Source: Sporosarcina sp. FSL K6-2383 (GTDB taxonomy: Bacteria > Bacillota > Bacilli > Bacillales_A > Planococcaceae). Taken from it: a stretch of 64,000 bases of DNA. The notes beneath the pieces are model-generated. The model saw only the letters and a program-made list of their open reading frames with translations. It had not been told where the DNA came from and searched no databases. Below are positions 24,650 to 32,204 of this stretch, piece after piece. The translations under genes and the position numbers were made by a program. The stretch spans positions 2,891,501 through 2,955,500 of the forward strand of contig NZ_CP152017.1 in the NCBI RefSeq assembly GCF_038618305.1, in the 5' to 3' direction. Numbering within the stretch: the first letter of the stretch is position 1; each line of letters begins with the position of its first letter.

Positions 24650-24802
24650 TTATTTTTGTCCAATTTCCCTTTCTAGCTCGTCCTTTGTGATTTCGTGATG
24701 ACAGCCAGCACATCGTTGCGGGTAACCGTGACCATCACCCATGTATTCGCCACAGGATTCGCAGAAATCACCGTCTAACGTCATTTCAGCGTATTCACCC
24801 AT
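24650..24802 (-). CDS. 50-residue zinc-ribbon phage protein
   Basis: ATG at 24802 behind AAAAAGGGGTG. CESCGEYMGDGHGYPQRCAGCHHEI gives CxxC...CxxC, a zinc ribbon, then an acidic helix. In the same transcript as the Rad50-like gene. Function unknown. Confidence 0.6.
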   Translation of the reverse strand: MGEYAEMTLDGDFCESCGEYMGDGHGYPQRCAGCHHEITKDELEREIGQK

Positions 24803-24807
24803 CTAGC

Positions 24808-24903
24808 TCACCCCTTTTTATTTTTGCGAAGCGAAGCGAAGTGTAGCAATACTAGTTTTTGCTTGGTTGATAGACGTTTCCAATCTTTCACCTTGATAGA
24901 CAT
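24808..24903 (-). CDS. Possible 31-residue basic peptide
   Basis: Short frame from ATG at 24903 with a moderate AAAGGA site 11 bases before; product MSIKVKDWKRLSTKQKLVLL and a Lys-rich end. The stop lies in the ribosome-binding region of the next gene, suggesting coupling. Evidence is thin. Confidence 0.35.
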   Translation of the reverse strand: MSIKVKDWKRLSTKQKLVLLHFASLRKNKKG

Positions 24904-24936
24904 CGCATTTCACATCCTTTCTGATGGTTGAATCCC

Positions 24937-25000
24937 ATCAAACAATCCGCAAACGACGCCGTGGAAGATGGAGGAAATCCTCGTTCGCGAATTGTTTGAT
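24937..25000. repeat. 64-bp imperfect palindrome
   Basis: ATCAAACAAT at 24937 is inverted as ATTGTTTGAT at 24991, with inner CGC..ACG / CGT..CGCG complementarity. Directly next to it is the perfect hairpin TAGGAGC-CAAA-GCTCCTA (25000-25017). Upstream of the promoter-like element at 25023 and at the head of the recombination genes. Likely a regulatory or terminator-like structure. Confidence 0.55.
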
Positions 25001-25022
25001 AGGAGCCAAAGCTCCTACAATG

Positions 25023-25086
25023 TGTTATAATGTTTGTATCGAGAGATTCTTGTCGGCTGACGCGGTAACGTTAGTCGGCTTTTTTT
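25023..25086 (+). ncRNA. Possible short plus-strand RNA (promoter plus terminator)
   Basis: TGTTATAAT at 25023-25031 is an exact extended -10 (TG-N-TATAAT). About 20 bases after the expected start site comes GTCGGCTGACG (25052-25062), pairing over 11 bases with CGTTAGTCGGC (25069-25079), followed by T7. This predicts an RNA of about 50 nt antisense to the 3' end of the convergent gene at 25071-25235. No protein is encoded. The stem doubles as the coding end of that gene. Confidence 0.45.
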
Positions 25087-25235
25087 ATTTCCTGCAATGC
25101 TTTCAGTGAACGTAATGCTTCTTCTGTGCGTTTGATTGCCATTTCAACGTCGTTTTCTTTCAATCTCTGGTTCGCAACCCTCAAACATAATTCCGCCGCA
25201 TAGCGTTCGTGTTCCGCTCCTACAAATACGTCCAT
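25071..25235 (-). CDS. 54-residue helical early phage protein
   Basis: ATG at 25235 behind GTAGGAGG. Product MDVFVGAEHERYAAELCLRV..., almost entirely helical and charged. Its last codons overlap the hairpin of the plus-strand RNA. No family recognised. Confidence 0.6.
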   Translation of the reverse strand: MDVFVGAEHERYAAELCLRVANQRLKENDVEMAIKRTEEALRSLKALQEIKKAD

Positions 25236-25248
25236 GATTTCCTCCTAC

Positions 25249-25542
25249 TTAAAAGAATTTGATAAAGCCGCCAACGAATTGAGTTAACGTCTGCGCCAGT
25301 GCTAATATGTCCACACCATTTACCATCGCCACCCCTAACTCCAAAGAGGTAGTACCAGTAGCTTGTATTCGCGATCCTACAATCTGCATCCACTTGATAC
25401 CCTCATCAAACTTAAGCGCCCTGTCCCCTTTTTCTAGTTTGGTAATAGCTGTTCTCGAGAGGTCCATAAGTGGCGCTATATCTTCTTGCGATAATTTAGC
25501 CCTTTTTCTGGTCTCCCGAAGAAAACTGATATCCATAATCAT
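25249..25542 (-). CDS. XRE-family HTH regulator with hydrophobic C-terminus
   Basis: 97 residues (95 if the second ATG at 25536 is used). N-terminal HTH SFLRETRKRAKLSQEDIAPL, followed by MDLSRTAITKLEKGDRALKF. The C-terminal 30 residues (VAMVNGVDILALAQTLTQFV) are hydrophobic, unusual for a Cro/CI type, and may be a membrane or oligomer segment. Early phage regulator. Confidence 0.68.
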   Translation of the reverse strand: MIMDISFLRETRKRAKLSQEDIAPLMDLSRTAITKLEKGDRALKFDEGIKWMQIVGSRIQATGTTSLELGVAMVNGVDILALAQTLTQFVGGFIKFF

Positions 25543-25686
25543 TCACCCTCTCAAATGTTCCATTTTCGGACATGTTCCAAAACGAGCCGACATTTCCAAT
25601 ACGAACCTAGTAATATAGTTAATGAAGTTAACTTGTTGGAACGACCCCTCCGACAACCTCGCTACAAATCGCTTCGCAAGGGGCAT
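25543..25686 (-). CDS. Possible 47-residue basic protein upstream of XRE gene
   Basis: ATG at 25686 behind GGGGAGGGGCGGG; the TGA directly abuts the next gene's ATG, supporting coupling. Product MPLAKRFVARLSEGSFQQVN.... The DNA also contains three TGTTCCA/TTTCCA-type words about 19 bases apart (25554-25606), so it may instead be an operator region. No family known. Confidence 0.4.
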   Translation of the reverse strand: MPLAKRFVARLSEGSFQQVNFINYITRFVLEMSARFGTCPKMEHLRG

Positions 25687-25703
25687 GCCCGCCCCTCCCC
25701 GCT

Positions 25704-26372
25704 TTACGAAACTTTTCTCGGTATCCAAGCATTCACATAATTCACTGCCGCTTGAAGATCCTTCCGCTTCACATCTTTATAAGAAGCAACTCCGAACCTG
25801 TCCTTGATTTCTCTGTAGATTTCACGGAACATTTTCGGCCTCAGTTGCTCATGCACTTCTAACTCGTACACCTTTCTCGCAACAGCCTTTTGCAATCCAC
25901 GTTGCTCCCCGTAATCCAGTGTTATTTGATTCTCCACTTTGTCTTTCAGTACGGCTACGTCTTCTTTAAGGACCTCAACATCCTCCGACGTTTCAAGGCT
26001 TAGCCTCAATGAAGCTCTGAGTTGTTCTTTTTCAGTAAGTGGCTTTGGAGCGTTGAGTGACTTCTCCATATCTTCGAATCTAGTAACATATGCAGCTGTA
26101 AATAGAACGCCCTTTTCACCAGTCATTTTGTTCGCTACCATGTCGCAACCAACCCGCGTGAGTAAGTAACATGGTTGTATTTGGTTACGTGTGTTCAAAT
26201 ACGTGCTTTCAATGAAGAATTTCTCACTGCCGAACTCTCGTCCGTGAAGAATCTCACTATACTTACGAATGTCTGCCAATAAATGCTTATGTTGAACATC
26301 CACCATCGTTGCAACATCTCGACTATCAGTTACTAGCTGCCCGTTAATAGAAACCACTTTTAATTGATTCAT
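25704..26372 (-). CDS. Rha family phage regulatory protein with ORF6C domain
   Basis: 222 residues. N-terminal Rha domain (TDSRDVATMVDVQHKHLLAD, ESTYLNTRNQIQPCYLLTRV, VLFTAAYVTRFEDME; PF09669) and C-terminal ORF6C domain (VHEQLRPKMFREIYREIKDR; PF10552). Such antirepressor-like proteins modulate phage development in specific hosts. Part of the early operon just after the cro/xis-like genes. Confidence 0.88.
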   Translation of the reverse strand: MNQLKVVSINGQLVTDSRDVATMVDVQHKHLLADIRKYSEILHGREFGSEKFFIESTYLNTRNQIQPCYLLTRVGCDMVANKMTGEKGVLFTAAYVTRFEDMEKSLNAPKPLTEKEQLRASLRLSLETSEDVEVLKEDVAVLKDKVENQITLDYGEQRGLQKAVARKVYELEVHEQLRPKMFREIYREIKDRFGVASYKDVKRKDLQAAVNYVNAWIPRKVS

Positions 26373-26419
26373 TCCAACCCCTCCTATTAATAGTTAGTAG
26401 ATTTGTAATGCCTACATAG

Positions 26420-26605
26420 TTACGAATGAACTGGTTCGTTCATCAACCATTGCTCAATCGTCGGTCTATGAAACAAGATACGACTGCGAACCTTCTTGTG
26501 CGGTATTTCGCCGAGTCTGGCCATTGTATAAACTGTCGCAGTGCTTACGCCGATTAGTGCTGCTACTTTTTTTACGGATAAAGTGATTGCTTCCGTTTCT
26601 TCCAT
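26420..26605 (-). CDS. Excisionase-like HTH protein
   Basis: 61 residues from ATG at 26605 behind AGAGGTGG; the longer upstream frame has no site. ITLSVKKVAALIGVSTATVY, TMARLGEIPHKKV and RPTIEQWL are the MerR-like HTH_17 (PF12728) pattern used by Xis proteins and small regulators. Likely to help excision or early control. Confidence 0.75.
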   Translation of the reverse strand: MEETEAITLSVKKVAALIGVSTATVYTMARLGEIPHKKVRSRILFHRPTIEQWLMNEPVHS

Positions 26606-26750
26606 CTCGTCCACCTCTCTTCCGTTTCCTTCACACCCACCAAACTGGATTTGAATCACGGCTCTTTAACTCTGTTAGTCGCTCTCCTAATCGGATCGTG
26701 GCGCAGGTGGCTATTCAAATGCATTTCGCTGGGTGTGAGGTGCGTATTTT

Positions 26751-27017
26751 TTAGACGACTTCTTTCGGCTTGTCCAAATCACCATTACATGCAGTCAACG
26801 GTTTATCTAAAAAAATAAAATCCTTATAATCTAATCCGCTTTTCTCGCAGTATTTAGCTACTGCACTTAACAACTTCGGTCCCGCTTCACTCTCTGCAGT
26901 GTTGATGAATCTGTGAAGGTGTGCAACGTTCACCCCTATTTCTCTAGCGAAAGCGTTATAATTCCCTTCGCACTCCTTATTCATTAACTGGAAAAGTTTA
27001 TCTTTATTCAAGTACAT
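26751..27017 (-). CDS. Cro-like repressor
   Basis: 88 residues, HTH NAFAREIGVNVAHLHRFIN, with an Asp-rich end. First gene of the minus-strand early operon, divergent from the CI gene across the operators. It should act as the lytic switch regulator (Cro) or a second repressor. Behind AGGAGGTGAT at ideal spacing. Confidence 0.75.
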   Translation of the reverse strand: MYLNKDKLFQLMNKECEGNYNAFAREIGVNVAHLHRFINTAESEAGPKLLSAVAKYCEKSGLDYKDFIFLDKPLTACNGDLDKPKEVV

Positions 27018-27052
27018 ACTATCACCTCCTAGAATCGTTAACTACAAACAAC

Positions 27053-27153
27053 ATTGACTGTATGTAATGAACTGATCTAAATATACATCAAGTATTACAT
27101 GTAGTCAATAGATTTATTTGAATTATTTTTGTAATCATTGATTATAGTCAATG
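27053..27153. promoter_or_regulatory. Three operator-like sites in the CI-Cro switch
   Basis: ATTGACTGTATGTAAT at 27053-27068; the near-inverse ATTACATGTAGTCAAT at 27094-27109; and the palindrome CATTGATTATAGTCAATG at 27136-27153. All share TTGACTRTA-type halves. They flank and overlap both divergent promoters, as expected for repressor/Cro operators. Binding itself is inferred. Confidence 0.75.
27080..27108 (-). promoter_or_regulatory. Early (cro) promoter
   Basis: Minus strand TTGACT (27108-27103), 17 bases, TATATT (27085-27080). The -35 lies within the second operator site. Confidence 0.75.
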
Positions 27154-27166
27154 ATTTGAATAAGAT
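27138..27166 (+). promoter_or_regulatory. Repressor (cI) promoter
   Basis: TTGATT (27138-27143), 17 bases, TAAGAT (27161-27166), overlapping the third operator site, so the repressor could regulate itself. Confidence 0.6.
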
Positions 27167-27188
27167 TTAATTAGAGTGAGGTGGAATT

Positions 27189-27866
27189 ATGTCATTTAAT
27201 AAAGAAGAATTCTCGCGACTGCTGGAATTAGCTAAAGGCGCCAGATCTATAAACCAATACGCGATGCACTCCGGTATCAGTGCGGCGCACATTTCAAGAT
27301 TGATGAGGAGTTTACTAGATACTCCGCCGAATCCAGATACAATAAAGTTATTGGCTGAAAAGGCTTATAATGAGGTAACTTACACCGACTTAATGGGCGC
27401 CGCGGGTCACTTTGGCGAACACGAAGCAATAAAAGAAGATAACGCGGCTTATGTAACAAAACTTAATCCTGTAATTGATTTTTTTAGAATTCCGTTATTA
27501 GGTCACATCGCTGCAGGAGAACCTATTTTCGCGGCTGAGCACATTGAGGATTACATTGATATCCCGAGTATGGGCGACTACGACCCCGATGAACTATTTA
27601 TGTTAAAGGTAAAAGGCGATTCAATGGTAGGTAGTCGAATTTACGAAGGTGACAGAGTGATAGTAAAGATGCAACCAGAAGTTGAAAACGGAGAAATCGC
27701 AGTAGTTAATGTAAATGGTGACGAAGCAACATTAAAAAAGGTGAAAAAGTTGGATAACGGTCAAACCTTATTAATTGCATCTAATGATAAATACGAACCT
27801 ATTCTCGTGAATCATGAAAGTGCTAGGATTGTCGGAAAAGTTATCCAAGTTATTTTTGAACCTTGA
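27189..27866 (+). CDS. CI-like phage repressor with S24 peptidase domain
   Basis: 225 residues. N-terminal HTH (SINQYAMHSGISAAHISRLM) and a C-terminal LexA/CI-type S24 domain: cleavage site Ala-Gly in HIAAGEPIF near residue 108, catalytic Ser in VKGDSMVGS near 144, catalytic Lys in DEATLKKV near 182. It keeps the prophage silent and should self-cleave on RecA activation after DNA damage. Behind GAGGTGG. Confidence 0.93.
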   Translation: MSFNKEEFSRLLELAKGARSINQYAMHSGISAAHISRLMRSLLDTPPNPDTIKLLAEKAYNEVTYTDLMGAAGHFGEHEAIKEDNAAYVTKLNPVIDFFRIPLLGHIAAGEPIFAAEHIEDYIDIPSMGDYDPDELFMLKVKGDSMVGSRIYEGDRVIVKMQPEVENGEIAVVNVNGDEATLKKVKKLDNGQTLLIASNDKYEPILVNHESARIVGKVIQVIFEP

Positions 27867-27970
27867 AAATAATTATATAAAATAGGAAATAGTATCATAA
27901 AAAACATCCGTTCGCAGTCAATTAAACCCGAGTTTACTTGTGTTCAGGTACAAAATAATTATATAAAATA
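27866..27970. repeat. 19-bp direct repeat flanking a 67-bp spacer
   Basis: AAAATAATTATATAAAATA occurs at 27866-27884 and exactly again at 27952-27970 (86 bases apart). The spacer holds no gene. First copy begins at the last base of the CI stop codon. AT-rich, so chance is not excluded, but an exact 19-mer is notable. Confidence 0.8.
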
Positions 27971-28139
27971 AAAATATTGTTCTTCCTAAATGTAAAAACC
28001 TACCATTTAATCTTTTTTTAAAATCATGGTGGTAGACTTGAAAAACTTGAGTGGTTTGATTGAACAGTCTCCCCTACTTAAGGGGTTGCGCATCTTAAGA
28101 ATTTACGGAATGTTCTTTGAAATAAATAGGAGGTTTATT

Positions 28140-28658
28140 ATGAAAAAGATATCAGCAGTGATGTTATTATCTTTCATACTTATCTTATCCGGATGTGGTG
28201 AATCTGCTACTAATGAGCCTGTTGAACCTGTATTAAATGTAGAACAATTTTCATTAGTTAATCAGGCTTTTGTTAAGGACAAGCTCGGGGAACCGGAATC
28301 TTTTGAGGATATTAACTACCAAACTCCATCAACAGGTGCAAATAACGTGCTCACCTATTTTTACTACGATTGGGAGGGTTATTATTCAGAATTCGTTTTC
28401 GATGATAAAGATCGGCTGATAAGGATTAATATCTATGTTAGCGATAACCCAGAATCTAAATTCGTAAAAACGACATTTAAAGAGCATTTGAAACAGCTAG
28501 GTATATCACCTGCCGAAAGAATGACGAAGGCTGCCGATACTGGATTCGCTTGGCGTTACCAATCTGTTTCGGATAAAATTGATGAGGTTTGGTCTATAGG
28601 AAGTGACAAAGATATTGATGTGATTAAAATTTCATTTGATGTAAGGCCATTTATGTAA
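28140..28658 (+). CDS. Phage-borne lipoprotein (putative superinfection exclusion)
   Basis: 172 residues from ATG at 28140 behind TAGGAGG; the start at 28026 lacks a site. Type II signal MKKISAVMLLSFILILSGCG with lipobox LSGC (Cys at residue 19). Mature part of about 150 residues, beta/alpha, includes VNQAFVKDKLGEPESFEDIN and later LKQLGISPAERM, resembling small SmpA/DUF-type folds. Between repressor and integrase, the same position as Ltp exclusion lipoproteins of Gram-positive temperate phages; exclusion of superinfecting DNA is inferred. Confidence 0.72.
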   Translation: MKKISAVMLLSFILILSGCGESATNEPVEPVLNVEQFSLVNQAFVKDKLGEPESFEDINYQTPSTGANNVLTYFYYDWEGYYSEFVFDDKDRLIRINIYVSDNPESKFVKTTFKEHLKQLGISPAERMTKAADTGFAWRYQSVSDKIDEVWSIGSDKDIDVIKISFDVRPFM

Positions 28659-28667
28659 AGTAACACC

Positions 28668-28689
28668 GCCCTACCAGGGCTTTTCTTTT
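28668..28689 (+). terminator. Terminator after the lipoprotein gene
   Basis: GCCCT-ACC-AGGGC followed by TTTTCTTTT. Confidence 0.8.
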
Positions 28690-28742
28690 GACCAACTAAC
28701 CGAACGTACAATCGTAATTTATTGATTAAGGAGGACATTCTA

Positions 28743-29930
28743 ATGGCTAACATCGAAAAACGCGGTGAAAATTCATACCGCTTTACTGTTTATTTACCTA
28801 TAAATGCGAAAGGCATATACCCTAAAGAACGAATGCCATATAAAGTAGAAGGTAAATTTACTCCGAAGCAACTCGAAGAACATTTGGAACACGAATACTT
28901 AAAATTCAAAACGCAGGTTCTTTCGGGAAACTATATCCGCCCGCAAGAAATGACGTTTGCTGAATTCAGGACAGAGTGGGACGTAAAGTATGCATCGAAA
29001 CTTGCAGGGACAACTCACGGCAACCATCAACGTAAATTAGAACTGCATATCTCCCCTGTATTGGATCACATGGAAATGAAACAGATAAACGAATTTATAT
29101 TAATGAAGCTATTGGATGAATTGGAACGGAAGGATGGAAAAGATGGCGAGTTGACGTATCATTCAAAGCAGGATGTTTACGGCACTTTAAAAAGTGTTTT
29201 CAAATATGCAGTAAGGTGGAAAGTTCTAAAAGACAATCCGATGGACGGGGTGGAAAAGCCGAAACCGACAGACACAGAAGAAGATTACGAGGAAGTACAA
29301 GTGTATGAAGAAGATGAAATAGCGGAACTGATGCAACTATTGCAAACTGAGCTGCCCCACTGGCGCGTCATGTTTACCCTTGCCCTAGCTGCCGGCTTAC
29401 GGCGAGGTGAGTTACTTGGATTAGAATGGAACAACGTTGACTTCGAGAACAACCAAATTGAAATCAGAACTACTATCGTCCTTACAAAATCAGGACCGCT
29501 TATTAAGAAGACGAAAACAAAGTCCTCTAGGCGTACAGTTACCCTGCCAGAAAGCATGATGGCGGAGTTAAGGTTGTTCTACGACCAGCAAGAAATTGAA
29601 AAAACAGATGCAGGCGACAGTTGGATTGAAGAAGAATATAACTGGGTGTTTCGACAGCGGGACGGAACTCATATGTACCCTTCTAGCCCTACGAACCGTT
29701 GGAGTAAGTTTTTGAAGAAGCACGAATTTAAATATATACGTCTACACGATCTGCGACACACTTCCGCGAGCATATTAATTGCTCAGGGTGCACACGCAAA
29801 AATAATATCAGAGCGCTTGGGACATTCCGATATTTCTGTTACAATGAACACATATGGTCATGCGTTCAAATCTGCCGATCGTGCTGCTGCAAATATGCTA
29901 GAAAGTATATTCAAACCAAGGCCAAAATAA
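28743..29930 (+). CDS. int: Tyrosine integrase
   Basis: 395 residues from ATG at 28743 behind AAGGAGG. AP2-like arm-binding N-terminus (NIEKRGENSYRFTVYLPINA), a SAM-like core-binding domain and the C-terminal catalytic domain with Arg in AAGLRRGELLGLEW near 218, H-x-x-R in LHDLRHTSAS near 334, and the nucleophile Tyr in VTMNTYGHAF near 368. Performs integration and, with Xis, excision. It is the last phage gene before the host junction. Confidence 0.95.
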   Translation: MANIEKRGENSYRFTVYLPINAKGIYPKERMPYKVEGKFTPKQLEEHLEHEYLKFKTQVLSGNYIRPQEMTFAEFRTEWDVKYASKLAGTTHGNHQRKLELHISPVLDHMEMKQINEFILMKLLDELERKDGKDGELTYHSKQDVYGTLKSVFKYAVRWKVLKDNPMDGVEKPKPTDTEEDYEEVQVYEEDEIAELMQLLQTELPHWRVMFTLALAAGLRRGELLGLEWNNVDFENNQIEIRTTIVLTKSGPLIKKTKTKSSRRTVTLPESMMAELRLFYDQQEIEKTDAGDSWIEEEYNWVFRQRDGTHMYPSSPTNRWSKFLKKHEFKYIRLHDLRHTSASILIAQGAHAKIISERLGHSDISVTMNTYGHAFKSADRAAANMLESIFKPRPK

Positions 29931-29932
29931 TT

Positions 29933-29962
29933 GGGGTTAACGCGGGGCTAAACTGGGGTTAA
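29933..29962. repeat. Three 11-bp-phased repeats after int (candidate arm-type att sites)
   Basis: GGGGTTAA at 29933, GGGGCTAA at 29944 and GGGGTTAA at 29955, spaced exactly 11 bases, starting two bases after the int stop codon. The spacing and place fit arm-type binding sites of the N-terminal domain of an integrase. The core crossover would lie further right, towards 30040-30160. Confidence 0.6.
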
Positions 29963-30040
29963 AATTGTTATCAAAATCTATCATTCTCTACTAAAATCTA
30001 TTAAACTCAGACTTTGAAACCTCAATTTATCAGCATTCTT

Positions 30041-30160
30041 ACCACTTCTTAATAAATGATAAAAATGCAAACCGCACATTTGAGAAGTGGTGGTTTAAAA
30101 CTTTCTAAGACCGTACGGCAAAGGCGGCTCACCATACAAACCCTTATGGAACGAGGGTTT
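30041..30160. other. Probable attachment region / prophage-host junction
   Basis: Contains an inverted pair ACCACTTCT (30041-30049) and AGAAGTGGT (30083-30091), which may be a core site, then a hairpin AAACCC/GGGTTT at 30138-30160. A 37-codon open frame from 30055 ends at 30168 and could be the tail of an interrupted host gene. The other att copy is outside the window, so the core cannot be set by a direct repeat. No gene is otherwise seen between 29931 and 30392. Confidence 0.4.
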
Positions 30161-30169
30161 ATAGACTAG

Positions 30170-30199
30170 CATCATCCTTACGAGGATGGTGTTTTTTTT
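30170..30199 (+). terminator. Terminator at the phage-host junction
   Basis: CATCATCCT-TACG-AGGATGGTG followed by T8, a nine-pair stem. Confidence 0.85.
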
Positions 30200-30291
30200 G
30201 TTCTCCGAAAACTATAAAATTTCGTGCTGTGGACAAGTTTTACCTCTTATTAGAAACTTTCATCCAGTAGAAAAAAATACTACTGAACTGA

Positions 30292-30324
30292 TAAAAACCC
30301 TCTTCATCGTTCAGATGAAAAGGG
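30292..30324 (-). terminator. Terminator of the BclB-like gene
   Basis: Minus strand CCCTTTTCATC-TGAAC-GATGAAGAGGG then TTTTTA; eleven pairs with one G-T. Confidence 0.8.
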
Positions 30325-30392
30325 CTGACTTTCACGAATGAATCATTCGTTTTGTATACTTTATTTCAATTTTTGTATCTATTCTCTGCACA

Positions 30393-31022
30393 TTACGCAA
30401 TAGTAATACCCGCACTTGCAGTACCAGTTATTACTCCACCTAGAAGACCCGTTGTAGTTGTTGAAAACACCATTAACAAACGGTCTCCCGCATTTACGGA
30501 CAATGGTGGGAAATTCGAGGATGTTCCCTCAACTATACCCCCTACAGCTACTAGGCCGACATCCGGGGCTAGATTAACAGCCACATCTGTAGCAGTGAAG
30601 AGAGTACTTCCTGCTGGCGCACGATAAATTTGTGCAGTGACCGTTGTAGTTCCAAGGAGAGTAGCTGCAGCTGTTACAGTGAATGCTGCAGAAATAGCCG
30701 TTACTGTACCTGCTCGTGGAACAGAAAAAGCTTCGTTTAACAGACCAGTCAAGTCAATTGTAGTACCGAGAGCACCCACTGTAGGTACATTTGTACCAAA
30801 TCCAACTAAACCACCCGTACTCACTAAATCACCTGCAATAGTAGTCAAAACAACCGGAGTCAAACCTGAAGCGAATGGAATGACCGAACCAGTGATAGCT
30901 GGTGGAACGATGCACGCTGAGTCAATCGCTCTGAATGGTCCAAGTGCAGTACAATTGACACTCCCGTTACAGGGAGCTTGCCGACCGCAACATCCTTGAT
31001 TAAATCCATGATTAAAACTCAT
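30393..31022 (-). CDS. BclB-like exosporium/spore surface protein
   Basis: 209 residues from ATG at 31022 behind AAAGGAGGTG. N-terminus short and Cys-containing (FNQGCCGRQAPCNGSVNC), then a long Ala/Thr/Val-rich beta domain (VPRAGTVTAISAAFTVTAAA, TAQIYRAPAGS, PPLSVNAGDRLLMVFSTT), the C-terminal domain shared by BclB-related exosporium glycoproteins. No collagen-like Gly-x-y segment is present, unlike BclA. Expected on the spore surface. Adjacent to other spore-layer-like genes. Confidence 0.78.
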   Translation of the reverse strand: MSFNHGFNQGCCGRQAPCNGSVNCTALGPFRAIDSACIVPPAITGSVIPFASGLTPVVLTTIAGDLVSTGGLVGFGTNVPTVGALGTTIDLTGLLNEAFSVPRAGTVTAISAAFTVTAAATLLGTTTVTAQIYRAPAGSTLFTATDVAVNLAPDVGLVAVGGIVEGTSSNFPPLSVNAGDRLLMVFSTTTTGLLGGVITGTASAGITIA

Positions 31023-31120
31023 ATTAACACCTCCTTTCTCCATTATCCTATTCAAACCAGTAGCAGGGCGGACGGGCTATCAACTATTTGTATTTCACAG
31101 TTTTTTATCGTTGCCTTATA

Positions 31121-31160
31121 ATCTCCAGAAAAAAACAACCATCCTGACACTAAGTCAAAG
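31121..31160 (-). terminator. Terminator of the coiled-coil gene
   Basis: Minus strand imperfect stem CAACAATCAC.../...GGATGGTTG followed by T7. Confidence 0.6.
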
Positions 31161-31206
31161 TGATTGTTGAACACAGGGTAAAATGATATTCATTTTTAAT
31201 ATAATC

Positions 31207-32151
31207 TTAAGACTTCCTTCGAAAAAAATTGAACAAAGATAGTGCTTCTTTATTTTTATGTTGTTGACGCTTCATTTCATTAGATTTTTCTATCGAAACC
31301 TCCGGATTCATCTCCTCTTTAAATTCCTCAACATAAGGCGCAACCTCCTCAAGTGTTGCTTTATAAAATACTTCCTCAGGTAATAGTTCTATTACTTCAT
31401 TTTCATCAGGCTCTATAACCGGTGGTAATTGAGCAGGAACCTGATTATCATTTCTTCTTGTTGGCATAGCCTGTTTGGTCGTAGCATTATTGAAATGAAT
31501 CGTAGTCTCCCTGTTTAAATTTCTATTTAGACCATTATAGATTTGATTTGGGTGATTACCGATTGAAGGGAAACTTTGTTTACCAGGTGGTTGAAGCTTA
31601 CTTACTATTGGCGCGGAAGCACTTGGAACTTCTTGGATTTCATTAGCCCTTGCTATAAGACTTTGCAGAGACTTATATGAGGGAGTACGATTCGATTGTT
31701 GAATCGAAGAAATGGATGTTTTCTCTTCCAATTGAGGAGTTGCTTCAATAACATCCATCTCAACTACATTTTGATTACTATTCACTGTATCCTGCATGTC
31801 GATAGAAGTATTCATATTTTCTGTACCTTCATTTAGTAATTGATTCATAACTGCGGAAAGATCCTTGTTCAACTCCTCGACAGTTTTGTTAAGTGAACCT
31901 ATCTGTTGTGAAAATGTATCAAGTTGTTGCTCATACTCCTCTATCTGCATACTCCGTTTGTCACTTAGTCGTCCCATCAATCCTTCTAAATGCGAGACTT
32001 GCATTTTAAAGCTAGTCAATTCACTTTTCATAAAGAGATAGTCATCAATTGTATTTCCAGATTTCAATGTTGTTAAGGTATCTCTATAGGTCGCGATTTT
32101 CTGTTTTAATTTTTCAATGTCTTGAGCGGAGTATAACTTAGCATCAGCCAC
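31207..32151 (-). CDS. Coiled-coil protein of the spore-surface cluster
   Basis: About 314 residues from GTG at 32151 or 32154 behind AAAGGGGG. N-terminal 110 residues are coiled coil (DIEKLKQKIATYRDTLTTLK, EQQLDTFSQQIGSLNK), then a Ser/Pro/Gln-rich disordered middle and a basic tail. Divergent from the Cys-rich gene at 32421. Similar architecture to the coiled-coil gene at 34043. Probably a structural spore-layer protein; no named family. Confidence 0.6.
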   Translation of the reverse strand: MADAKLYSAQDIEKLKQKIATYRDTLTTLKSGNTIDDYLFMKSELTSFKMQVSHLEGLMGRLSDKRSMQIEEYEQQLDTFSQQIGSLNKTVEELNKDLSAVMNQLLNEGTENMNTSIDMQDTVNSNQNVVEMDVIEATPQLEEKTSISSIQQSNRTPSYKSLQSLIARANEIQEVPSASAPIVSKLQPPGKQSFPSIGNHPNQIYNGLNRNLNRETTIHFNNATTKQAMPTRRNDNQVPAQLPPVIEPDENEVIELLPEEVFYKATLEEVAPYVEEFKEEMNPEVSIEKSNEMKRQQHKNKEALSLFNFFRRKS

Positions 32152-32204
32152 CACTATTCCCCCTTTACAGTACATACCTATTCTATTACTCATGTTTTCA
32201 TTTC

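Noticed and set aside
26655..26724. 22-codon minus-strand frame before the excisionase-like gene
   Set aside because: No ribosome-binding site; too short to support.
30055..30168. 37-codon plus-strand frame at the prophage junction
   Set aside because: No ribosome-binding site and no family; may be a remnant of the host target gene, mentioned only in the attachment-region entry.
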